This document shows positions 52,060-59,570 of a DNA stretch of 64,000 nt, in pieces; positions within the stretch are counted from its first letter, which is position 1, and each line of letters starts with the position of its first letter. Below the pieces are notes generated by a model, which was not told the origin of the DNA, searched no databases, and was given only the letters and a program-made list of their open reading frames with translations. This DNA comes from Kribbella capetownensis (GTDB lineage Bacteria; Actinomycetota; Actinomycetes; Propionibacteriales; Kribbellaceae): NCBI RefSeq assembly GCF_004331485.1, contig NZ_SJKD01000014.1, forward strand, positions 1-64,000, read 5' to 3'. The position numbers were made by a program, and so were the translations under genes.

Positions 52060-52154
52060 GCTAAGGACAGGAGGTAGTCGCGTCGGCCGCCCCGCGTTCA
52101 CGCGGGCGCGAGCGCGGGGCGGCACCAAACTGGGCACTACCTCCTGTCCTTAGC
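52060..52154. repeat. 95-bp cruciform-forming element
   Basis: A perfect 19-bp outer inverted repeat (52060-52078 and 52136-52154; gctaaggacaggaggtagt and its complement) encloses a perfect 11-bp inner repeat gccgccccgcg (52086-52096) / cgcggggcggc (52113-52123), and within that cccgcg-ttca-cgcggg (52091-52106). It lies between divergent genes, so it is not a terminator of either. It resembles a small palindromic mobile or REP-like unit. Confidence 0.6.
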
Positions 52155-52194
52155 GCGGAAGCGGCCCCAGAAATAGGTCTTGCACTCCCGCCAG

Positions 52195-52244
52195 GTCTTC
52201 TGTATCGTTTTTCTAGAACGATTTAGAAGAACGATACAGAAGAC
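52195..52244. promoter_or_regulatory. LacI-type operator with three ATCGTT boxes
   Basis: Perfect 15-bp inverted repeat gtcttctgtatcgtt (52195-52209) / aacgatacagaagac (52230-52244) with a 20-bp spacer that holds another AACGAT (52217-52222). It ends 35 bp before the LacI start, a likely autoregulatory site. The AT-rich content stands out locally. Confidence 0.65.
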
Positions 52245-52279
52245 TGTCACCAGGCAGTCCACGACCGGGAGGCGGAGAG

Positions 52280-53317
52280 ATGGCGGGAGTCACGCTCAAG
52301 ACTGTGGCCAAGGCTGTTGGTGTGTCGCCGTCGACTGTGTCCAACGCTTACAACAAGCCGGATCAGCTGTCCGTCGCCCTGCGCGAGCGGATCCTGAACA
52401 CGGCCCGCGAGCTGGGGTACTCGGGACCGGACGCATCCGCACGCGCTCTGCGCAGCGGCAAGGCCGGGGCGGTCGGGGTGCTCTTCACCGACAAGCTCGC
52501 CTACGCGTTCTCGGACCCGTACGCGGTCGGCTTCCTGGCCGGTCTGGCCGAGGTCGCCGAGGAGTTCAGCACCAGCCTGCTGCTGATGCCGCTCAGCTCG
52601 ACCGACATCGCGGGTGGCAGCAACGCAGTGCAGCAGGCGGCCATCGACGCGGCAGCGATCTTCTGCGTGCCGAGCGGCAACCCGGCGCTGGACATCCTCG
52701 CGAACCGCGGCATCCCCGCCGTGTCCACGGACCGAGGCGACCACCCGGACCTGTCCTGGGTCGCGATCGACGAGGTGGAAGCGGCCGCCCAGCTGGGCGA
52801 GCACCTGGCTCGGCTCGGCCACCGGGACGTGGTCGTGCTGGTCGACAACGCCGAGGCGGCCGGCGGCAATCCGGTCGAGCTCAGCGTGGACCAGGTCGGC
52901 TACACCGACTGCGAGCTGCGGATCCAGGGCCTGCAGAAGGCGATGCCCGACGCCAGGCTGCGGATCATCTCCGGCGGCCACAACGCGTTCAGTTCCGGCC
53001 GCACGGGCGCCGAATGGGTGCTCGACTCGCAGGACCGGCCGACCGCGATCGTCGGACTGAGCGACGTCCAAGCGCTCGGCGCGCTGGAGGCGATGAGGGT
53101 ACGCGGACTGATCCCGGGCCGGGACCTGACGCTGGCCGGATTCGACGACATCCCGGCGGCCGAGGCGGCTGGACTGACCACGGTCCACCAACCGATCAGG
53201 GAGAAAGGCCGTGCGGTCGGCAGGATCCTGCTGGACCCGACGGCCACCGAGCGACAGCTCCTGATGCCGACAGAGCTGATCGTCCGCGCCAGTAGCGGAC
53301 CAGCCCCGAAGGCCTGA
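52280..53317 (+). CDS. LacI-family transcriptional regulator
   Basis: A 345-residue LacI repressor: HTH at residues 1-50 (TLKTVAKAVGVSPSTVSNAYNKPDQL) with the hinge helix, then a periplasmic-binding-like sugar domain (GFDDIPAAEAAGLTTVHQPI). GGAGGCGGAGAG precedes the ATG. No sugar transporter or hydrolase adjoins it, so apart from itself its targets must be elsewhere or be the small downstream ORF. Confidence 0.9.
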   Translation: MAGVTLKTVAKAVGVSPSTVSNAYNKPDQLSVALRERILNTARELGYSGPDASARALRSGKAGAVGVLFTDKLAYAFSDPYAVGFLAGLAEVAEEFSTSLLLMPLSSTDIAGGSNAVQQAAIDAAAIFCVPSGNPALDILANRGIPAVSTDRGDHPDLSWVAIDEVEAAAQLGEHLARLGHRDVVVLVDNAEAAGGNPVELSVDQVGYTDCELRIQGLQKAMPDARLRIISGGHNAFSSGRTGAEWVLDSQDRPTAIVGLSDVQALGALEAMRVRGLIPGRDLTLAGFDDIPAAEAAGLTTVHQPIREKGRAVGRILLDPTATERQLLMPTELIVRASSGPAPKA

Positions 53318-53432
53318 CAACCACACATCACCACCCAGGACCCACGCGGGTTCCCGGGCCGATACCGCACGACTTCCGACGGCCGCCCGGCCGCCGGCCG
53401 ACCCAACACGCTCTCAGGAAGGGAGCAGAACC

Positions 53433-53648
53433 ATGACGTACTTCATCGCCGGCAACACCGCTGTCGAGAACGCTCGATCCCTGGCGCAGTCGGCACTTCC
53501 GAACGCTCCCCAGCAGCCGTACGACGAGCCGGTCGCACGCCACGGCATCGCGGTCCGGATCAGCCAAGTACTTCGGTCCGCCGCCCAACGCCAGCTCGGT
53601 CTCGCGGAGCGCCTCGACCCGACCCCGACGTGCCCGACCACCGGCTGA
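53433..53648 (+). CDS. Small hypothetical protein, 71 residues
   Basis: Starts at ATG 53433 with AGGAAGGGAG 7-16 bases upstream, a strong ribosome site, and shows the local third-position GC bias. Sequence begins MTYFIAGNTAVENARSLAQS and ends with PTPTCPTTG; one cysteine, no membrane helix. The GIAVRISQVLRSAAQRQLGLAERL region is a likely helix. Unrecognised. It lies between the LacI gene and a long hairpin. Confidence 0.5.
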   Translation: MTYFIAGNTAVENARSLAQSALPNAPQQPYDEPVARHGIAVRISQVLRSAAQRQLGLAERLDPTPTCPTTG

Positions 53649-53652
53649 CCCC

Positions 53653-53752
53653 GGACCTGCAGCACTCACCAAGCAGGCGCGCCGCGAGCGGTTCACGCTC
53701 ATCGGCAGGCTCGCACGACCCGGAACTCCGGGTTGGTGAGTGCTGCAGGTCC
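53653..53752. repeat. 100-bp long-stem hairpin element
   Basis: Perfect 19-bp inverted repeat ggacctgcagcactcacca (53653-53671) and its complement (53734-53752) around 62 bp. The loop contains an inner imperfect stem gagcg-gttca-cgctc (53686-53700). It begins 5 bp after the small ORF stop and is followed by a separate ordinary terminator, so it seems to be more than a terminator. Confidence 0.6.
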
Positions 53753-53760
53753 GCCTCCAC

Positions 53761-53792
53761 AAACCCCACGCCCGGCGCCGGGCGTGGGGTTT
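53761..53792. terminator. Strong rho-independent-type terminator
   Basis: A perfect 32-bp palindrome: aaaccccacgcccggc (53761-53776) followed by its complement, ending in a short T run (ggggttttg). Placed after the small ORF and long hairpin. Confidence 0.8.
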
Positions 53793-53822
53793 TGTCGGTG
53801 TGGTCTGGCACTCTGTAGGGCG

Positions 53823-54167
53823 ATGAATGAGCCAGGGGTGTTGCTGACCGCCCGTGCCATGGTCCTGCACGACCTGGCCGTGCGGGGGTTCGACGACGCG
53901 GTGATGGTGTCGGTGCTCGAGGACGCCGTGGCCGGCCGTCAGTGGTGGCTGGACCAGTGGCCGGACGGCGCCGAGCACATTGCCGGCCTGGTCGCGCAGG
54001 ATGTGCAGGACCGCCTGGTCGACTCCGGGGTGCGCTGGCCGCGGTGTACGGCGTGCGACGACCTGCACGATCACGAGCTCCGGATCGAGCCCGAGCTCGG
54101 CCCCGACCCGCACTGGGTCTGCGAGCGCGCCGGCATCTCGGTCGCGCCGCTCGGCCACCTCACCTGA
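53823..54167 (+). CDS. Hypothetical protein with Cys/His motif
   Basis: A 114-residue soluble acidic protein (MNEPGVLLTARAMVLHDL...). It ends with WPRCTACDDLHDHELRIEPELG and HWVCERAG, giving CxxC-x4-H and a further Cys, a plausible zinc site. GTAGGG is upstream of the ATG at 53823. Similar unnamed proteins occur in actinobacteria; no function can be assigned. Confidence 0.7.
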   Translation: MNEPGVLLTARAMVLHDLAVRGFDDAVMVSVLEDAVAGRQWWLDQWPDGAEHIAGLVAQDVQDRLVDSGVRWPRCTACDDLHDHELRIEPELGPDPHWVCERAGISVAPLGHLT

Positions 54168-54299
54168 CCCCGCTCCGCCGAGCGCTGACGGCCCGAACCG
54201 TCGCTTGACCTCAAGAATGCTTGAGGTTTGACGATCAGGCCCATGACTTCACCCGATCACACCCAGAGTGGTACTCCAGGGATATACCTGATTGCACTA

Positions 54300-54332
54300 C
54301 ATGTAGACAGACTACTATTGTCTGTCTACATG
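54300..54332. promoter_or_regulatory. 33-bp palindromic operator over the multicopper-oxidase operon start
   Basis: catgtagacagac (54300-54312) and gtctgtctacatg (54320-54332) form a perfect 13-bp inverted repeat with spacer tactatt. The right arm contains the ATG of the first gene. TTGCAC (54292-54297) and TACTAT (54313-54318) may be the promoter, which would make the mRNA nearly leaderless. No regulator gene is adjacent. Confidence 0.65.
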
Positions 54333-54698
54333 AAGGCTCCCGTCTCTCTCCGCGTGGTCGCCGCCCTCCACGCTGTCGCGATCTGCCTGCAGCCCGTCCT
54401 GGCCGGCGCGTACCTCAACGGCGCCGGCCCCGCAATGCGGATGCACGAGCCGATCGGCCTCTCGCTCGCCGGCATCGGACTCCTCCAGTTGCTCATAGCA
54501 ACGGCCTGGTGGCGTACCGGCGGCCGCTGGATCGCCCCGGTGGTGGCCCTGCTGATCCTGGCCGGCGAGGTGTTCCAGATCGCGATGGGCTACACCCGTC
54601 AACTGGCCGTCCACATCCCGCTCGGCGTCGCCCTGGTGGCCGGCACGATCGCGTTCGCCGTCTGGATCAACCGCAAGCCCGCGGAGGTGCCGGCATGA
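54330..54698 (+). CDS. Small four-helix membrane protein
   Basis: A 122-residue protein with about four hydrophobic segments (VVAALHAVAICLQPVLAGAYL; GIGLLQLLIATAWW; WIAPVVALLILAGEVFQIA; HIPLGVALVAGTIAFAVW). It is similar in plan to the next gene, suggesting a duplicated pair. The ATG at 54330 is inside the operator; the longer upstream frame lacks a ribosome site. First gene of the oxidase operon. Unknown function, possibly an electron-transfer or copper-handling membrane partner. Confidence 0.68.
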   Translation: MKAPVSLRVVAALHAVAICLQPVLAGAYLNGAGPAMRMHEPIGLSLAGIGLLQLLIATAWWRTGGRWIAPVVALLILAGEVFQIAMGYTRQLAVHIPLGVALVAGTIAFAVWINRKPAEVPA

Positions 54699-55120
54699 CC
54701 ACACTCGCCGTCGAGAAGCAGGTACGACGCCCGCACGCAAGCCTGTGGGCACTCCGGATCACGCTTCTGCTGCACGCCGCACTCGCGATCGCGCAGCCGA
54801 TCTTCGCCGGTTACTTCCTGTCCGGCGACGTCGACGCGATCAACACGCACGCCGCGATCGGCGGGACGATCTGGATGGTGGCGATGATCCAGATCGTCGT
54901 CGCGATCCTCTACTGGCGCCCCGGCGGTGGGCGGTTCTGGCCGACCTGGTTCACGGTCCTGCTGTTCTTCGCCGAGTTCGCGCAGGCCATCTTCGGCTAT
55001 CAGCAGAACTTCTCCTTCCACGTCCCACTCGGCACCGCCATCGTCATCAGCATCGTCTGGATGGCCGTCTGGTCGTTCCGCCCCACCGCACGCCTGAGCC
55101 GCCAGGAGGCCAAGAAATGA
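54695..55120 (+). CDS. Four-helix membrane protein, paralogue of upstream gene
   Basis: A 141-residue protein with four helices (LWALRITLLLHAALAIAQPIFAGYFL is one, then TIWMVAMIQIVVAILYW, WFTVLLFFAEFAQAIFGY, HVPLGTAIVISIVWMAVW). Both paralogues share an HIPLG/HVPLG motif before the last helix and a QP...AGxxL motif in the first. ATG overlaps the previous stop and its own stop overlaps the oxidase ATG, so the three genes are tightly coupled. Confidence 0.75.
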   Translation: MTTLAVEKQVRRPHASLWALRITLLLHAALAIAQPIFAGYFLSGDVDAINTHAAIGGTIWMVAMIQIVVAILYWRPGGGRFWPTWFTVLLFFAEFAQAIFGYQQNFSFHVPLGTAIVISIVWMAVWSFRPTARLSRQEAKK

Positions 55121-56640
55121 AGCTGTCCCGCCGTGGTTTCCTGGCCGTTGCCGGCGGCACCGGTGCGGCGCTGACGCTGACCAACTGCGGCCTCGAGGCG
55201 AGCCCTGGGCAAGCCGGCGAACTGCTCCGCAGCAAGGCACCGCTCCCCGAGCCGTTCAAGGTCCCGCTCCCGATCCCGCCGGTGAAGAAGCCGGTCCGCA
55301 GCGACGCCCGCGCCGACTACTACCGCGCCGTACAGAAGAAGGCGATGGTCGAGATCCTGCCCGGTCTCAAGACCGAGGTGATGGGGTACGACGGCCTCCT
55401 GCCCGGGCCGACGTTCGACGTACGGAGCGGCCGGAACACTGTGATCGAGCAGGTCAACGAGCTCGACGTCTCGACCGTCGTCCACCTCCACGGCGGTCAT
55501 ACCCCTGCCGCGAGTGACGGCTGGCCCCTCGACCTCCTGATGCCGGCCGGCGGTCAAGGGGAACACGAAGGCCACCACGCCATGACCGGCGGCGACATGA
55601 AGATGGGCAGCCGGACGTACACGTACCCGAACACGCAACGCGCCGCCATGCTCTGGTACCACGACCACACGATGGACTACACCGCTCCACAGGTGTACCG
55701 CGGCCTGTTCGGACTGCACATCGTCCGCGACGACGAAGAGGACCAACTGCCTTTGCCCACAGGCGATCGCGAGATCCCGCTGGTGATCGCGGACCGCGCG
55801 TTCGACGACAACGGCGGGTTCCTCTACCCCATCGCCAAGGACGGCGTCGGCGTCGAATCGCAGTACATGGAAGGTGTCATCGGTGACGTGACGCTGGTGA
55901 ACGGCGCACCGTGGCCGGTGCACGAGGTGGACGCGGTCCGCTACCGGCTGCGCTTCCTCAACGCGAGCAACGCCCGCCGGTACGAGCTCGCCTTCGACAG
56001 GGGGCCGGCGAAGTTCGTCCAGATCGGCAGCGACGGTGGGCTGCTGGACAAGCCGGTCGAGCACAAGACTCTGGTGATCGCGCCCGCGGAACGCTTCGAC
56101 GTGATCGTGGACTTCTCGCAGTACCAGCCGGGTGACGAGGTCACGCTGGTCAACAAGCTCGACGGCAGCGCGAACGTGATGCGGTTCAAGGTCGCCCGCA
56201 AGGCAACCGACGACAGTCGCATCCCGGACAAGCTCTCGTCGTACGCCGCGGTCCCCGAACCCACCGGCCTCACCCGACGGCAGTGGCGGTTCCGTCGCGG
56301 TGATGCGGGCGGGCACAAGGGATGGACGATCAACGGCAAGGCGTTCGACCCGAAGGTGATGCAGGCGCAGGTGAAGCTCGACCAGTACGAGGTGTGGTCG
56401 TTCGTCACCGACGTCCACCACCCGGTGCACGTCCATCTCGCGCCGTTCCAGGTAGTGCGGCGTGGCGGCGGCCACCCCGGCGCGTACGACGGCGGCTGGA
56501 AGGACACCGTCGACATCCGGCCCGCCGAGGTGGTCGACGTACTGGTCAAGTTCACCGCCCACAAGGGGAAGTACCTGATCCACTGCCACAACCTCGAGCA
56601 CGAGGACATGGCGATGATGGCGGCCTTCGAGACGATCTAG
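55117..56640 (+). CDS. Tat-exported multicopper oxidase
   Basis: A 507-residue three-domain multicopper oxidase of the laccase/CotA type. A twin-arginine signal (KLSRRGFLAVAGG) and possible lipobox cysteine (TNCG) start the protein. Copper ligand clusters are VVHLHGGH, LWYHDHTMDYT, HHPVHVHLAPF and LIHCHNLEHEDMAM, giving intact T1 and T2/T3 sites with Met as the T1 axial ligand. A His/Met-rich insert (EHEGHHAMTGGDMKMG) may bind copper. CAGGAGG precedes the ATG. Its last 4 bases overlap a converging gene. Confidence 0.9.
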   Translation: MKLSRRGFLAVAGGTGAALTLTNCGLEASPGQAGELLRSKAPLPEPFKVPLPIPPVKKPVRSDARADYYRAVQKKAMVEILPGLKTEVMGYDGLLPGPTFDVRSGRNTVIEQVNELDVSTVVHLHGGHTPAASDGWPLDLLMPAGGQGEHEGHHAMTGGDMKMGSRTYTYPNTQRAAMLWYHDHTMDYTAPQVYRGLFGLHIVRDDEEDQLPLPTGDREIPLVIADRAFDDNGGFLYPIAKDGVGVESQYMEGVIGDVTLVNGAPWPVHEVDAVRYRLRFLNASNARRYELAFDRGPAKFVQIGSDGGLLDKPVEHKTLVIAPAERFDVIVDFSQYQPGDEVTLVNKLDGSANVMRFKVARKATDDSRIPDKLSSYAAVPEPTGLTRRQWRFRRGDAGGHKGWTINGKAFDPKVMQAQVKLDQYEVWSFVTDVHHPVHVHLAPFQVVRRGGGHPGAYDGGWKDTVDIRPAEVVDVLVKFTAHKGKYLIHCHNLEHEDMAMMAAFETI

Positions 56641-57263
56641 GTACGCCGGAGCTCGCGCACCGCCAGCGCCACCAGCCACGCGGACCCGATCGTGACGGTG
56701 AGTCGCTGGAACAGGCCGGCGAGGTCGACGAATGCCGATGCCTGGCTGAAGCCGGCGCTGGCGAGGAAGAAGAAGACCAGGAAGGCCGTTGCGCTGAGCA
56801 ACGAATAGATCATCCACCGAGGACCGTGGCCGCGAGACAGGACGACCTGGGCGGCGGCCAGCAGCAGGAAGGCGGGCAGTGAGAAGGCGTCATGCACGGC
56901 GCCCGAGGTGGTGTAGTCGGACGAAGCCGGCGTACCAAGGGGGAAGCCGCTGACCGGGTCAGTGGTGAAGAGGCCGGCTCCGATCAAACCGACGCCCCAC
57001 AAGGCGATCAGTACGGCGCCCGCCCTCAAACCTGGCCGCCAGAGGCCCACGGCGAAGGCGATGGTGAGCAAGCCGACGACCAGGAAGTTCGCCACCTGGA
57101 TCCAGCCGTGGGCGCCGAGCTCGAGCGAGCTCACTGGATGACGGAGAGCGTCGTACCCGGATCCCTTGAGGGCGCCCTGGAGCAGGAAGGCGAGCACGAA
57201 GAGCGGTCCGGCCACCACCCCGCACCACAGGAGGCGATCCCGAGCGGCCGGGGGTCTGGTCAT
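56637..57263 (-). CDS. DUF998 membrane protein
   Basis: A 208-residue protein with six hydrophobic helices matching DUF998 (RHPVSSLELGAHGWIQVANF is the family loop). Start ATG at 57261-57263 overlaps the end of the Clp-N gene by one base, so it is the third gene of an operon with the HTH and Clp-N genes. Function unknown. Confidence 0.82.
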   Translation of the reverse strand: MTRPPAARDRLLWCGVVAGPLFVLAFLLQGALKGSGYDALRHPVSSLELGAHGWIQVANFLVVGLLTIAFAVGLWRPGLRAGAVLIALWGVGLIGAGLFTTDPVSGFPLGTPASSDYTTSGAVHDAFSLPAFLLLAAAQVVLSRGHGPRWMIYSLLSATAFLVFFFLASAGFSQASAFVDLAGLFQRLTVTIGSAWLVALAVRELRRT

Positions 57264-57757
57264 CAGTGTTCGCCTGCAGCGAGAGCGTCGGCGGCGCGGG
57301 TGCGGAGGGCGGCGCGATCGACGCCGGCGGCTTGGAGCGCGCGGGCGACCCGGCCGCGTTCGGTGTCGAGGATGCCGACCAGGATGCGCAGAGGGCCGAG
57401 GCGACCGGCGCCCAGCTTCGGGGACGCGTCCATGGCGCGCTTGAGCAGCAGCCGGGTCGAGTCACCGATGTGGGGGTTGCGACTCCCATCCGGCGTTGCC
57501 TCGGGCAACAAACCGATCCGGACCGCGATGCCGGCGACCGCCAGGCTCTGCTCCCACTCACGATCCAGGGCGGCCCGGATCGCCTCCTCGGTCAGACCGG
57601 CCTCGGCCAGCATCCGGGCCGCGGACGTGGTCCGGGTCGCGGCCAATGCGAGCAGCACATGCTCTGCCTCGATCGACCGGGAACCGTCCCGCCGCGCCAC
57701 TGTGCGGGCTTCGCGCACCAGCAGCGCGCGTACGTCTTTCGCATCCGACGCCATCAT
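57263..57757 (-). CDS. Clp N-domain protein without ATPase
   Basis: A 164-residue protein made of two Clp-N repeats (IEAEHVLLALAATRTTSAARML; LGPLRILVGILDTERGRVARAL) as in the N-terminal domain of ClpA/ClpC but with no AAA+ module. Such proteins may act as adaptors or decoys for Clp substrates. Two adjacent ATGs (57757, 57754) follow GAGGAGG and overlap the HTH gene's stop, so translation is coupled. Confidence 0.82.
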   Translation of the reverse strand: MMASDAKDVRALLVREARTVARRDGSRSIEAEHVLLALAATRTTSAARMLAEAGLTEEAIRAALDREWEQSLAVAGIAVRIGLLPEATPDGSRNPHIGDSTRLLLKRAMDASPKLGAGRLGPLRILVGILDTERGRVARALQAAGVDRAALRTRAADALAAGEH

Positions 57758-57978
57758 CGCCTCCTCAGGGCGACGCCCGCGGCGACCAGCCGCCGGGCGT
57801 GTTTCTTGTGCACGGCCTGCCGGGTGACCCCCAGCACCTCGGCCACATCGGACCAGCTCCAGCCGGCCCGCATCGCCTGCTCCACCTGGCTGTCCTCCAG
57901 CCGGTCGGCCAGCCGGCGCAACGCGACCACCGCGGCCAGACCCGCCGCGGGGTCCTTGGGATCCACCAACTCGGTCAT
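57754..57978 (-). CDS. Small HTH protein, regulator of the Clp-N operon
   Basis: A 74-residue protein with a C-terminal helix-turn-helix (WSWSDVAEVLGVTRQAVHKKHARRL) and a coiled N-terminal half for dimerisation. Sits first in the operon HTH-Clp-N-DUF998, a pairing I recall from other actinobacteria. It is probably autoregulatory through the 43-bp inverted repeat immediately upstream. The mRNA appears leaderless. Confidence 0.8.
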   Translation of the reverse strand: MTELVDPKDPAAGLAAVVALRRLADRLEDSQVEQAMRAGWSWSDVAEVLGVTRQAVHKKHARRLVAAGVALRRR

Positions 57979-57981
57979 ATA

Positions 57982-58024
57982 AGCAACTTAGGTTGACACG
58001 ATCGACTTGTCAACCAAAGTTGCT
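57982..58024 (-). promoter_or_regulatory. Promoter/operator of the HTH operon
   Basis: A 17-bp inverted repeat with one mismatch (57982-57998 and 58008-58024; arms agcaactt[a/t]ggttgaca). On the minus strand it contains TTGACA (-35), a 17-bp spacer and TAAGTT (-10). Seven bases beyond the -10 lies the A of the ATG at 57978, predicting a leaderless transcript. The operator covers both promoter boxes, consistent with repression. Confidence 0.68.
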
Positions 58025-58064
58025 AAAACCCGGACCTTGACGCCCGCGCAGCTCATCTCTATAT

Positions 58065-58080
58065 TCAACATATCGGTTGA
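58065..58080 (+). promoter_or_regulatory. Candidate ArsR operator
   Basis: TCAAC (58065-58069) and GTTGA (58076-58080) with spacer atatcg form an inverted repeat, and CGGTTGAT recurs at 58074-58081 and 58090-58097. The position just before the ArsR start fits autoregulation; TCAAC-N6-GTTGA is typical for ArsR genes paired with SRPBCC proteins, from memory. Confidence 0.5.
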
Positions 58081-58101
58081 TCAAGGGAACGGTTGATAAA
58101 G

Positions 58102-58440
58102 ATGTCAGTTGACGACGCGCAGCTCGACCGGGCGTTCACCGCCCTCGGTGACCCGGTCCGGCGAGCGATGATCGCGCGACTGTCCCGCGGCCCGGCCACC
58201 GTGAACGAACTGGCCGAACCGTTCCCGATCACCAAGCAGGCGGTGTCGCGCCACATCCAGGTGCTCGAGACCGCCGGGCTGATCACCCGGACCCGGGACG
58301 GCCAGCGCCGCCCGTGTCACCTGGTGCCGGCCGCCCTCGAAGCACTGACGAGCTGGATCGACGAGTACCGGCTCGAGACCGAACGCCGCTTCCGCCGGAT
58401 GGACGCCTTGCTCCAGACAGTGCAAGAGCAGGAGCAGTGA
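58102..58440 (+). CDS. ArsR-family regulator (SRPBCC-linked type)
   Basis: A 112-residue winged-HTH regulator (FTALGDPVRRAMIARLSRGPATVNELAEPF; recognition helix ITKQAVSRHIQVLETAGLI). No metal-binding CxC motif. The ATG at 58102 (MSVDDAQLD) is chosen; a TTG at 58093 has a slightly better ribosome site (AGGGA). It is followed 51 bp later by an AHSA1/SRPBCC gene, a very common pairing. Confidence 0.87.
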   Translation: MSVDDAQLDRAFTALGDPVRRAMIARLSRGPATVNELAEPFPITKQAVSRHIQVLETAGLITRTRDGQRRPCHLVPAALEALTSWIDEYRLETERRFRRMDALLQTVQEQEQ

Positions 58441-58491
58441 AGGAATGAAAGCACAAGAGAAGTGATGAGAGACAGTGAAGGAGCAGGAGAG

Positions 58492-58959
58492 ATGAGCACC
58501 ACGATCAACACCCCCGCAGGGACCCCGTTCGTCGAGGTCACCCGCGAGTTCGACGCCACCCCGGCACAGCTGTTCACGATCAGCACCGACCCGGACCTGG
58601 TCGCCCAGTGGCTGGGCCCGCGCAACCTCGAGATGACCGTCGAGAAGTACGACGTACGCCCCGGCGGCAGCTACCGCTACATCCACCGCGACGACAACGG
58701 TGAGTACGCCTTCCGCGGTGTCTTCCACACCGTCGAGCAGGACAGGCTGGTCATCCAGACCTTCGAGTGGGAAGGCGCTCCCGGCGAGGTCTGCCTGGAG
58801 AAGATGACCTTGGAGCCGACCGAGACCGGCGTACGGCTGCACCAGCGGTCGGTGTTCCCGTCGGTGGAGGCCCGCGACCAGTCGATCGAGTACGGCATGG
58901 AGGCAGGCATCCGCGACTCGATGGACCGGCTGGCCGAGCTGCTCGCGAAGGGGGCCTGA
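58492..58959 (+). CDS. SRPBCC (AHSA1-like) protein
   Basis: A 155-residue START/SRPBCC-fold protein (FVEVTREFDATPAQLFTISTDPDLVAQWLGPR; GSYRYIHRDDNGEYAFRGVF). It likely binds a small hydrophobic ligand. GGAGCAGGAGAG precedes the ATG. Part of an operon ArsR-SRPBCC-two RibD-C reductases. Confidence 0.87.
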   Translation: MSTTINTPAGTPFVEVTREFDATPAQLFTISTDPDLVAQWLGPRNLEMTVEKYDVRPGGSYRYIHRDDNGEYAFRGVFHTVEQDRLVIQTFEWEGAPGEVCLEKMTLEPTETGVRLHQRSVFPSVEARDQSIEYGMEAGIRDSMDRLAELLAKGA

Positions 58960-58962
58960 CCG

Positions 58963-59568
58963 ATGAGCCAGGTCGTCATCGACATCTCGGTGTCCCTGGA
59001 CGGCTACGTCACCGGGCCCAATGTCAGCATCGACAACGGGCTCGGCGACGGTGGCGACGCCCTGCACTACTGGGCCTTCCAGGGCAACGCCGAAGACAAC
59101 GCCGTACTGGACTCCGCGTTCGAGGAGACCGGTGCGGTCATCCAGGGCCGGAACCTGTTCGACGTGATCGATGCCCCGCAGGGCTGGAGCGACGAGCTCG
59201 GGTACGGCGCGAAGCCCACGGGTGAGGTCAATCCGCCGGTCTTCGTCGTCACCCACTCGGCGCCGGCCAAGCCCCGGCTGGGCGATCGGTTCCGCTTCGT
59301 CGGCAGTCCGGAAGAGGCCGTCGCACAGGCCAAGGAAGTTGCCGGCGACAAGGATGTCTTCGTGATGGGCGGCGGTCAGGTCTGTTACGAGGTCCTCGCT
59401 GCCGGGCTGGCCGACGTACTGCAACTGCACGTGGCACCTGTCGTCCTGGGCGGCGGGGCCCGGTTGTTCCCGGCGGAGCCCGCACAGGCCATCGAGGTCG
59501 AGTTGGTCGACGCGGTGTCCACGCCGGCCGCGCAGCACCTGACCTACCGAGTCGTGAAGGGAAAGTAG
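58963..59568 (+). CDS. RibD C-terminal/DHFR-fold reductase 1
   Basis: A 201-residue protein of the dihydrofolate-reductase-like RibD_C family (ISVSLDGYVTGPN start; KDVFVMGGGQVCYEVLAAGLADVLQLHVAPV NADPH-binding part). Not a true DHFR by sequence; probably an NADPH-dependent reductase of unknown substrate. Starts 4 bases after the SRPBCC stop, in the same operon. Confidence 0.86.
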   Translation: MSQVVIDISVSLDGYVTGPNVSIDNGLGDGGDALHYWAFQGNAEDNAVLDSAFEETGAVIQGRNLFDVIDAPQGWSDELGYGAKPTGEVNPPVFVVTHSAPAKPRLGDRFRFVGSPEEAVAQAKEVAGDKDVFVMGGGQVCYEVLAAGLADVLQLHVAPVVLGGGARLFPAEPAQAIEVELVDAVSTPAAQHLTYRVVKGK

Positions 59569-59570
59569 CC

